Part shown: positions 39,904-47,126 of the stretch, piece after piece | Layout: each line of letters begins with the position of its first letter | How positions within the stretch are numbered: the stretch's first letter is position 1 | Source: Flavobacteriales bacterium | GTDB lineage: Bacteria; Bacteroidota; Bacteroidia; Flavobacteriales_D; Sanyastnellaceae | Length of the DNA stretch: 64,000 bases | Direction of reading: 5' to 3' | Assembly (NCBI GenBank): GCA_947466425.1 | Contig: CANIBZ010000007.1 | Coordinates: 1 to 64,000 of the forward strand | Made by a program: the position numbers and the translations under genes | Notes under the pieces: generated by a model | Database searches by the model: none | The model's input: only the letters and a program-made list of their open reading frames with translations | Told to the model about the DNA's origin: nothing

Positions 39904-42462
39904 ATGAGAAAAATTTTACTTTTTATCCTTGCTTGTATTGCATGTGAGTTAACACACGCCCAACGCCTCGTGCCCTTTGTAGCAAATAACCAGCAACACA
40001 TCTTGAACGATTCGTATGATAGTTTCCTCTGTGACGACGGAGAAGCATTTCATGATTCTCTTTTTCTCTCAGTTAATTACGGTGACACGCTTAATCGCCC
40101 TGCATTGAAAGTGTTGAAAGGTGACACCCTCTCCGATGTGCCCTTGGATTGGGATACGAAATTTGGTAGAGTTTACGACTTGTTCAGCACCTCAGAAATG
40201 CTCTGTGCTGTGGGGACCAAGAAAGATTCAATCACAAATATTTCATACGCAAATCTGGCAATATTAGAGAATGGGGTTTGGAGTGAATACAGCTATCCCG
40301 ACTATACAAGATTCAGCTTCGGAACCGTATTTAGTAACAAAGTATTTTTGTTCTCAAACTTTACAAGTAAAGTGTGCTTTTTTGAAAATGGAAGTTTTTA
40401 TCCAACCTATTTAGATTCTGTGATAGATGCGCAGGTTTACGATGATAAAATGTTTTACATCAAAGAGGGCTTTTCAGGAATGTATTATATCGATACTCTT
40501 GGCGTTACGCACTCGGAAGAAATAGCCTGCGATTCTTTGATGCGTTTCAGTATGATAGACGGACAGCTATTTGTTTCCGGAAAATGCAGTGAATTTTTGT
40601 TTAGAAGAACTGAAAGCGGAGAGTGGGTGTTTGATGATTTAGGTATGGATTTTAGTGTGTTCAACACTACGAAATTGGGAAATGTTTTTCGAACTCAAAG
40701 AGGCTACTTGGTCAGTCTTACGGCACATGTCCGATCTCAAGGATTTGACTTTATGGGAGGCGATTCTTTTGACCTTGCAAAAAAAACCGAATTAAGCAAA
40801 TACGTTGTTAATGTAATAAATTTCGAAGGAAGGGAGTTTGCAATATGCAGGGGAAGAGCTATTTCTGACGATGGCGCTTGGGGCGGGATTTGCACAGTGC
40901 AAAATGGCTGGAGGCATCAGTTCATCTCAAATGAATTAGTTTCTGAGAGGTCTTATCCTGCTTTCGGCTCATATATGTACGAAAGTGCATACGGCAATAT
41001 AGAGTCTAGACCAATTGGCCTGAACTACAAGAATAAAAGGATTGTATATGCATGTGATCAGCTTTTATATGGAATGAAAGGCGATGTTGTCTCTGGTGTT
41101 GGTGGATTATTCGAATCAGGTTTGAATGGGGCTTACTCTGGGCCATTTGCCAATGCGTATTCGAACAATTTCGCACAAAAATACAATCGCACATGGAAAG
41201 TAAAACAATCCGAAATCGAATACCACAATCAACATTGGTACGAAGCGAATTATTCGGCTCCAATTGATATTTTGGAATGGCCAGGAAATGGTTCTGTGAT
41301 CAATGGCGAGCCACAAATAATTGCGCCGTTTCACGATGTGAATGGAAACAATATCTACGAGCCACAATTTGGAGATGCGCCAGAAATCAAAGGAGACGAG
41401 GCAGCATTTTATATTGTTTCAGATGGAAGAGAAGTTTCACCAACTTATCTAGATTCTAATTTCGGAAATACAGTTTCGAATCTCGAAATGTCAGTCATGA
41501 CGTATCTTTTTCAAAACTCTACCAATGCGGCTTTAAGTAATTCAGTCTTCACGGATTATCGCATAGTCAATCGTGACGAAACTCCTTTGAACGAATTTTA
41601 TTTCGGAATGCATACAGATTTTGATGTTGGAACGTCTTATGATGATTTCATTGGATGTGATAGCACGAGAAATTTAGTTTTCGGATACAATGCAGATGAT
41701 TTTGATGAGCCGTCGAGCTCGTCCTATGGATACGCCAATGAAGTTCCGGCTTGTGGTTATCGATTATTAAATAGGTCGGTAACATCGAGTGTTTATTGTT
41801 ATAATAGTTCAAACCCGGTTTATGGAGGGCCTAATTCTAACGAGCAAGCGTATCGAGTTTTGCAAGGAAAGCGGATTGATGGTTCTTCAATTTTGAATCC
41901 AATAACTCAGCAGCAAACCTCTTTCATGTACAGCGGTGAGGTGGGAGTGCCTGGTGTTTGGAACGAAGAGAATGTTGGAAATACTGGTGGCGATCGACGC
42001 CTGATAGTTTCTGCTTTTGTTGGTGATCTTCAACCCAACGTTCCGCTGTGTATTTCCGTTGCACGTATTGTAGGCTCTGATACATTGTCAGCTGGCAGCC
42101 CTTCAGTAAATGCGGTTTACAAGATGAAGCAATATTCAGATGAAGTGCAGCAGTATTACGACCAATACCTTCAGACGACCGATTGCAATCAGTTGGTTGG
42201 AGTGGAAGAGGAAAGTGAAGATGCTTATGGAGTGAACGTATACCCCAATCCATCGAGTGATCGAGTAGCAGTACAAACAACACGAAGCTCTATCTGTAAG
42301 GTTGAGTTATTTAATCCAATTGGAAGTCTTATTTACAGCGAATCTGGTCTCGAAGTGGGCGCAGTAATTATCGAAATAAATGCTCTCGCTACGGGTTTGT
42401 ATTCTGTTCGCGTGTACTTAAAAGACGGAACAATTGAAGTGAGAAAAATTATTGTTGAATAA
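39904..42462 (+). CDS. Secreted protein with T9SS type A sorting domain (paralog 2, tandem duplicate)
   Basis: Shares RLxPxVANNQxxILNDSxD, PFHDVNGNNIYEPQFGDAPEIKGDEA and YKMKQYSDEVQQYYDQYLQTTDCNQLVG with the preceding gene. Confidence 0.9.
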   Translation: MRKILLFILACIACELTHAQRLVPFVANNQQHILNDSYDSFLCDDGEAFHDSLFLSVNYGDTLNRPALKVLKGDTLSDVPLDWDTKFGRVYDLFSTSEMLCAVGTKKDSITNISYANLAILENGVWSEYSYPDYTRFSFGTVFSNKVFLFSNFTSKVCFFENGSFYPTYLDSVIDAQVYDDKMFYIKEGFSGMYYIDTLGVTHSEEIACDSLMRFSMIDGQLFVSGKCSEFLFRRTESGEWVFDDLGMDFSVFNTTKLGNVFRTQRGYLVSLTAHVRSQGFDFMGGDSFDLAKKTELSKYVVNVINFEGREFAICRGRAISDDGAWGGICTVQNGWRHQFISNELVSERSYPAFGSYMYESAYGNIESRPIGLNYKNKRIVYACDQLLYGMKGDVVSGVGGLFESGLNGAYSGPFANAYSNNFAQKYNRTWKVKQSEIEYHNQHWYEANYSAPIDILEWPGNGSVINGEPQIIAPFHDVNGNNIYEPQFGDAPEIKGDEAAFYIVSDGREVSPTYLDSNFGNTVSNLEMSVMTYLFQNSTNAALSNSVFTDYRIVNRDETPLNEFYFGMHTDFDVGTSYDDFIGCDSTRNLVFGYNADDFDEPSSSSYGYANEVPACGYRLLNRSVTSSVYCYNSSNPVYGGPNSNEQAYRVLQGKRIDGSSILNPITQQQTSFMYSGEVGVPGVWNEENVGNTGGDRRLIVSAFVGDLQPNVPLCISVARIVGSDTLSAGSPSVNAVYKMKQYSDEVQQYYDQYLQTTDCNQLVGVEEESEDAYGVNVYPNPSSDRVAVQTTRSSICKVELFNPIGSLIYSESGLEVGAVIIEINALATGLYSVRVYLKDGTIEVRKIIVE

Positions 42463-42509
42463 GTCTCGTCGGGTCGAAAGATTTTTAGAATCGAGGTAAG
42501 AGAGGGGAA

Positions 42510-42580
42510 GAATGTCTATGACGAATGCCCTTTGGGGGAATGTTCTTTGAACGGATGCTTCTCGAAAGATTTTCAAACGG
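42510..42580 (+). repeat. GAAT-spaced mini-palindrome array, locus B2
   Basis: gaat GTCTATGAC gaat GCCCTTTGGGg gaat GTTCTTTGAAC ggat GCTTCTCG..., decaying downstream. Confidence 0.88.
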
Positions 42581-42720
42581 AATTAGGATTGAAATTATTC
42601 AGTGTATTAATTTTTATTAATTGGTAATTCGCCAACGAATTAGTTATATTTATTTAAGCGTTGCGATTTAGTTTGTGTAATGAAGCTATGCATAGCGTTA
42701 GAGACAAATCAAAATATAAC

Positions 42721-43215
42721 ATGAAGAAAATAGCATTTCTATTGGCATTAACCATGTTTTCATGCGGGTTTGGCGAAGATCAAAAATCGGATGCGCAAAA
42801 TGAAGACACATTAAGTCGCGATTGTTCGCTTAGTATTAATGTACATGGCATGCCAACCGAGCCCCGATTTACCGCCTTGTTCAATTTTCAAAATGAAAAT
42901 CCTGACACGCTGTTTGTCCAAAAATGGTCAACAATTGATGGTAAGGATTCAAGCGTCTTAAAGCGTATTCACCTTGATGCGAATGAACAAGACTCTGCCT
43001 TTATTTTCTTTCAAGGGATCAAATCAAACTTTCAATTAAAAAGTTCAACGAACGTAGTGGATGGAATGAGTGTCACGGTATCAATATATGGAGGTGGAAG
43101 TGCAGTAAGCTATTCATACTCTGGGCTATCAAGCGCTTGGGACGCTGATCCTAACGTAGCACGACTAATCAACTTCATTAACAGAAAACTTCCGAAGGAT
43201 TTTCAGATCTATTGA
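42721..43215 (+). CDS. Hypothetical lipoprotein
   Basis: MKKIAFLLALTMFSCGFGEDQKSDAQNED; lipobox-like TMFSCG. Confidence 0.65.
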   Translation: MKKIAFLLALTMFSCGFGEDQKSDAQNEDTLSRDCSLSINVHGMPTEPRFTALFNFQNENPDTLFVQKWSTIDGKDSSVLKRIHLDANEQDSAFIFFQGIKSNFQLKSSTNVVDGMSVTVSIYGGGSAVSYSYSGLSSAWDADPNVARLINFINRKLPKDFQIY

Positions 43216-43260
43216 AATAAGAACTCCTAAAGAAATTTTCAATTATGGAAACGAAGAATA
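43210..43260 (+). pseudogene. C-terminal remnant of a PIN-domain toxin
   Basis: Frame reads SIEIRTPKEIFNYGNEE*, parallel to QLEIRSPREFEKYEDD* of the larger fragment at 46974..47126; overlaps the start of the next small ORF as there. Confidence 0.65.
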
Positions 43261-43400
43261 AAGATGCCAACAAAACATTTGATGCAATTAAAGTTATGCG
43301 TCAAATTCGAGATAAATTAAGTCTCGAAATTATGAATATGACTTTTGAAGAAGAGCGTGCCTATATAGATAAGCTGCTTTCAGAAGGAAATAACAAATAA
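43245..43400 (+). CDS. Small orphan ORF, homolog of 47113..47265 (putative TA partner)
   Basis: METKNKDANKTFDAIKVMRQIRDKLSLEIMNMTFEEERAYIDKLLSEGNNK; shares FDAxKxMRxxRDKLSxExxxMTxEE with 47113..47265. Confidence 0.7.
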   Translation: METKNKDANKTFDAIKVMRQIRDKLSLEIMNMTFEEERAYIDKLLSEGNNK

Positions 43401-43432
43401 AACAGACAGTGCCTATTGTCGCTAGAATTTTG

Positions 43433-43487
43433 GCCGCAGGCATTCGTTACAACGTAACATTCGCTGCAGGCATTCGTCTAAGACATT
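43433..43487 (-). repeat. GAAT-spaced mini-palindrome array, locus B3 (reverse orientation)
   Basis: Plus strand: GCCGCAGGC attc GTTACAACGTAAC attc GCTGCAGGC attc GTCTAAGAC att. Confidence 0.93.
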
Positions 43488-43495
43488 AGGGGTAT

Positions 43496-43574
43496 GGAAG
43501 AATTGTTTTGAACAATTAGTTTCTCAGCTTTCCTTTTAATTATCTTTAGTTAACCGCAACAGGCTTTCGCATAT
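43496..43574 (+). repeat. 79-bp dispersed repeat, copy 1
   Basis: ggaagAATTGTTTTGAACAATTag...ttaaccgcaacaggctttcgcatat; about 72/79 identical to 45421..45499 by hand alignment. Confidence 0.9.
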
Positions 43575-43719
43575 AGTCCGCAAGTGGATTGTTATGCGCA
43601 GGTCCGCAGCGAATGATATCTTTGAATAGACAGTTTTTATGAGGTTGGAGAGATCTCCCTAAGCTGAAATTTGAGATTCAAATGTTTATTCCTAAATTTG
43701 GTTAATTCAATATATCACT

Positions 43720-43950
43720 ATGACGACTACAGCAATTAAGAAACAAGTTGATAATTATCTGCCACTTCTATCAGCCAGACAGCAGTCTCTAGTGTTAGAA
43801 ATGATTAAAAGTTTTTTGGATGTTGACAGCGACACCAAACGAATAACTCGTAAACAATACAACAAGGAATTAGATGAGGCAGTAGCACGTGTTGAGAATG
43901 GAAATTTTGTTTCTCATAAAGACGCTGTTAAGGAATTATCTAAATGGTAA
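43720..43950 (+). CDS. Type II antitoxin-like protein
   Basis: 76 aa; MTTTAIKKQVDNYLPLLSARQQSLVLEMIKSFL...DEAVARVENGNFVSHKDAVKELSKW; overlaps a ParE/RelE-like frame (ATGGTAA). Confidence 0.8.
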   Translation: MTTTAIKKQVDNYLPLLSARQQSLVLEMIKSFLDVDSDTKRITRKQYNKELDEAVARVENGNFVSHKDAVKELSKW

Positions 43951-44259
43951 AATCATCCTCATTTAAACTAATATGGGACGGTGAAGCCCTCGATCAGCTC
44001 AAAGAAATTCTTGAGTATTTAGATGAGCAAAGTGAACATAGCACCGAAAATTGTCAAAAAAGCAATCTTTGAAAGATTATTGGTTGTACAAAGAAATCCA
44101 CTTACATCGGAAGTCGATAAACTGAAAGACCCGATGAATGTAGACTTTCGTGCATTTGTGGTTTTTAGTTACAGAGTGACATATCAAATTGAAAATGTCA
44201 AGAAAGAAATCAGGGTTTTAAGAGTCCGACATACAAGTAGAGAACCTTTAGGTTACTGA
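43944..44259 (+). pseudogene. Frameshifted RelE/ParE-family toxin
   Basis: MVKSSSFKLIWDGEALDQLKEILEYLDEQS in one frame, continued in the +1 frame as APKIVKKAIFERLLVVQRNPLTSEVDKLKDPMNVDFRAFVVFSYRVTYQIENVKKEIRVLRVRHTSREPLGY*. Confidence 0.82.
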
Positions 44260-44283
44260 TCGGGGCTATCGTTACAAGTAATC

Positions 44284-44305
44284 GGGTCGAAATATCTTTT
44301 GACTC
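44284..44305. repeat. Variant copy of the GGGTCGAAA hairpin
   Basis: GGGTCGAAA-TATC-TTTTGACTC; differs from the 37208 copy at two positions, both giving G-T wobble pairs. Confidence 0.88.
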
Positions 44306-44321
44306 TGGGTAAGAGAGGGGA

Positions 44322-44375
44322 AAATGTCTTTCAGACGAATGCCCTTCGGGCGAATGCTTCGCTAATGTCTGCGAC
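44322..44375 (+). repeat. GAAT-spaced mini-palindrome array, locus B4
   Basis: aaat GTCTTTCAGAC gaat GCCCTTCGGGC gaat GCTTCGC taat GTCTGCGAC. Confidence 0.95.
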
Positions 44376-44378
44376 TAC

Positions 44379-45248
44379 CTAATCATGTAGATGTGAGAGT
44401 ATTTGAGACACGAGTCCATCCATTTTAGAAAATGCAAACCATCGTTTTCCTAAATCCTTCAATGACGCGCCAAGATGATAGAGTTCTTTATCATCGAGAA
44501 TGATAAATCGGTCGTGAGAATTTTTAAGAATTCGAATTTCAATAGGTTTGTATTGGGCATTGTGTTTTTTCAAATCGAGTTCCAATTGTTCAGTAATCCT
44601 TTCAGTATAAATGGTACAGGAAACTCTTCTGTTTCTTTTTGAAAGCTGCAGCAGCGTGGTTTCATCTATGTAGTTATCGATAAGAATAAGGGATCTCTTG
44701 GCTTTTGCAATCAATTCGCTTGAAAAGATGTACGCATCGAAGATTTGATTTTGGAAGAAAATACCCGACTGAGGAAACTTATTTTCAGATATGAAATTAA
44801 AAATTTCGTTGAATTTGTTTTCTTGATTAATAAGTCTCGTTTCAATTTCACTAACTCGTCTTTGCAATGATGGTGAATGTTTCGTGCTGGCACGTGAATC
44901 GATAAACGTTTGGATAATTTCAATGTTGATATTTAACGCTATTTCACTATTTAAAACACCTGATAACATTGCCACTCCATACTCTGTGAAGACATACGGT
45001 AGTTTTCTTAATCCCATTTTTTCAGAATTGGATGTCACAATTTGTGACTTCCAATTATCGAATTCCTCAGAGGTTAGCTGAAACATAAATTGTTCAGGAA
45101 ATCTATTGGCGTTGCGCTTTACAGTTTGATTTAGAACTCTCGTTTGAACGTTATACAACCGAGCCAAGTCTCTGTCAAACATAACTTGCTTTCTACGAAT
45201 GATGAATATTCGCGATTCAATTTCCGACTTAATAAGCTTTTGTTCCAT
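44379..45248 (-). CDS. ORF6N-domain protein with PLD-like C-terminal region
   Basis: MFDRDLARLYNVQTRVLNQTVKRNANRFPEQFMFQLTSEEF...LPYVFTEYGVAMLSGVL; C-terminal HDRFIILDDKELYHLGASLKDLGKRWFAF. Confidence 0.88.
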   Translation of the reverse strand: MEQKLIKSEIESRIFIIRRKQVMFDRDLARLYNVQTRVLNQTVKRNANRFPEQFMFQLTSEEFDNWKSQIVTSNSEKMGLRKLPYVFTEYGVAMLSGVLNSEIALNINIEIIQTFIDSRASTKHSPSLQRRVSEIETRLINQENKFNEIFNFISENKFPQSGIFFQNQIFDAYIFSSELIAKAKRSLILIDNYIDETTLLQLSKRNRRVSCTIYTERITEQLELDLKKHNAQYKPIEIRILKNSHDRFIILDDKELYHLGASLKDLGKRWFAFSKMDGLVSQILSHLHD

Positions 45249-45324
45249 AAGACAAACATATTTCTAGGATTTGGAAAACGCACTAATCTTTATATGCAGT
45301 TTATATGCTGTTTATTCTGGGGAA

Positions 45325-45378
45325 GAATGTCTTTCAGACGAATGCCCTTCGGGCGAATGCTTCGCGAATGTCTGCGAC
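45325..45378 (+). repeat. GAAT-spaced mini-palindrome array, locus B5
   Basis: gaat GTCTTTCAGAC gaat GCCCTTCGGGC gaat GCTTCGC gaat GTCTGCGAC. Confidence 0.95.
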
Positions 45379-45420
45379 GATAATGAGGAGTTAAGAAAAG
45401 GGAAGAGAGGTTAAGAGAGG

Positions 45421-45499
45421 GGAAGAATTGTTTTGAACAATTAATTTCTCAGCTTTTCTTTTAATTACTTTTATTTAACCGCAACAGACTTTCACATAT
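45421..45499 (+). repeat. 79-bp dispersed repeat, copy 2
   Basis: Matches 43496..43574; begins with hairpin AATTGTT-TTG-AACAATT. Confidence 0.9.
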
Positions 45500-45560
45500 C
45501 TCGCTTTGTTGGCATGCATTGGGTGGGTTTTTAGCGTTAGCGACCAGATAAAACAATAGA

Positions 45561-46565
45561 ATGAAACAGACAGTAAAAGAGAAACAAATCATTAAGGAAA
45601 TTAATCAGCTACTTCCAAGTGTGACGATTAATTCTGCAAGAAAAGGTAATGTTAATGAGGTTAATCAATCTCATTTTTTCATTCCAACTGACAATAAATA
45701 TTTAGAACAAAGTGAATATTTTTATAAAGGTCGTTTGCGCTTCATTCATTTTACAAACTTGATTGCTATTCAGTCTATAATCACAGGTCGTAGCCTTCGA
45801 CTTTACAACCTTCGTAACCTAAATGATCCAAGAGAATATTCTTTTGCTGGGGACTTGATCACTACAGATGCTGACAGGCGAAAGGATGCAAAAGATAATT
45901 TTTACTTGTTATCAATGTGTGAAAAATCTTTATTGACGAGCAAAGACACAAAAGAGATTGAATTTAACATGTGGCGGCTTTATGGAAATAATGGAGAGGG
46001 GGTAGCCATTGAATTAAGTTTTGACGAAAGTCAGCCTGTGAATTGGAATGATTATTTTCTCTCCAAAGTTCTTTATGGTGCTTCATCAATGACAAATCTT
46101 AAAGGGTTAAACAAACTTCAATCACAACTTGAAAATTCAAAGCCGCAAGTATCTGTTGACTTAGGTCAAATAGTTTGCTTTCATAAATCTCGGCTATTTA
46201 AACTTGAACAAGAAGCACGGTTACTCTTTGATCATAGGAAAATTAAGGCAGTTGGACCGACGACTTATTCATTTAAAAATGAGGTTACATCACCAATTAT
46301 TCGAACGGACATTTCCAAGTATTCAAATAGGACGCATACAATAAAGTATTTAGAACTTCCAATTTATCACTCAAAGTTTAAATCTATTTCGGACGAAGCA
46401 AAAATCCCCATCCCGAAAATTGAAAAAATTATTTTAGGTTATCAATTTAAAGACAACTTTGAACCCGTTGCAAATCATTTAAAAGACTTGTGCAATAGGC
46501 AACTTGGCTATGTGCCTAAAATTGAGAAATCACGACTAACAAAATGGTATCACGATTCTCAATAA
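45561..46565 (+). CDS. DUF2971-like protein
   Basis: LRFIHFTNLIAIQSIITGRSLRLYNLRNLNDPREYSF...LLSMCEKSLLTSKD...MWRLYGNNGEGVAIELSF. Confidence 0.75.
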   Translation: MKQTVKEKQIIKEINQLLPSVTINSARKGNVNEVNQSHFFIPTDNKYLEQSEYFYKGRLRFIHFTNLIAIQSIITGRSLRLYNLRNLNDPREYSFAGDLITTDADRRKDAKDNFYLLSMCEKSLLTSKDTKEIEFNMWRLYGNNGEGVAIELSFDESQPVNWNDYFLSKVLYGASSMTNLKGLNKLQSQLENSKPQVSVDLGQIVCFHKSRLFKLEQEARLLFDHRKIKAVGPTTYSFKNEVTSPIIRTDISKYSNRTHTIKYLELPIYHSKFKSISDEAKIPIPKIEKIILGYQFKDNFEPVANHLKDLCNRQLGYVPKIEKSRLTKWYHDSQ

Positions 46566-46620
46566 AGTTTAATACAAATTCAGATGGCCAACATTTTGGA
46601 CTGACAAATGGAATATTGTC

Positions 46621-46683
46621 CTAAGAGCGTCCAACCACCTCCAACCCAACCACCAAAGGCATTTTATTTCCGAAATTTTTCCC
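46621..46683 (-). pseudogene. Duplicated 3' end of the adjacent methyltransferase gene
   Basis: Reverse strand KNFGNKMPLVVGLEVVGRS*, versus KHFGNKMPLVFALEVVGQR* at the 3' end of 47262..48062; near-identical DNA over about 45 bp. Confidence 0.82.
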
Positions 46684-46725
46684 GCAAAAAGGTAAGAGAA
46701 GTTAAGAAAAGGTAAGATAGGGGAA

Positions 46726-46768
46726 GAATGTCTTTCAGACGAATGCCCTTTGAACGAATGTCTACGAC
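46726..46768 (+). repeat. GAAT-spaced mini-palindrome array, locus B6 (+ arm)
   Basis: gaat GTCTTTCAGAC gaat GCCCTTTGAAC gaat GTCTACGAC. Confidence 0.92.
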
Positions 46769-46791
46769 TTTTCTTTCTTTTTTCTATAATC

Positions 46792-46843
46792 GTCCAAGAC
46801 ATTCGCGAAGCATTCCTCGAAGAGATTCGCCTAACAGGCATTC
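46792..46843 (-). repeat. GAAT-spaced mini-palindrome array, locus B6 (- arm, inverted)
   Basis: GTCCAAGAC attc GCGAAGC attc CTCGAAGAG attc GCCTAACAGGC attc. Confidence 0.93.
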
Positions 46844-46912
46844 AGGACCTATTTCCGGCTATTCGTTCCAAGCTTTTCGCTTCGCTCAAAGGCTTTCCAC
46901 TGCTATCCGGGG
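46844..46912 (-). repeat. Dispersed structured intergenic repeat resembling one I recall from Bacteroidota genomes
   Basis: Minus strand CCCCGGATAGCAGTGGAAAGCCTTTGAGCGAAGCGAAAAGCTTGGAACGAATAGCCGGAAATAGGTCCT. Confidence 0.6.
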
Positions 46913-46973
46913 TATTTTTAGATTCTGCTATAATTTACCGACTCACTGAACAACTAAAATTGTATTTTTAAAA

Positions 46974-47126
46974 ATGATAATAGCAGACTTTTTAGTTAGC
47001 TGGAACTTTAAACACATAGTGAACATTGAAAGAATAAGGGGTTACAATTCTATCAACATCAAAAATGGTTACAAGCAATTAGAAATACGTTCACCAAGAG
47101 AATTTGAAAAATATGAAGACGACTGA
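46974..47126 (+). pseudogene. Truncated PIN-domain (VapC-like) toxin, C-terminal fragment
   Basis: MIIADFLVSWNFKHIVNIERIRGYNSINIKNGYKQLEIRSPREFEKYEDD*: SWNFKHIVN...KNGYKxLEIRSPRE is typical of PIN-toxin C-termini; the N-terminal half is missing. Confidence 0.78.

Noticed and set aside
37122-46843. CRISPR array
   Set aside because: Units are 7-13 bp palindromes with 4-bp spacers; no 25-40 bp direct repeats with unique spacers and no cas genes.
46728-46971. ORFs 46728..46949, 46750..46971 and 46569..46841 as proteins
   Set aside because: They run through mini-palindrome arrays and the structured repeat and have no recognisable domain.
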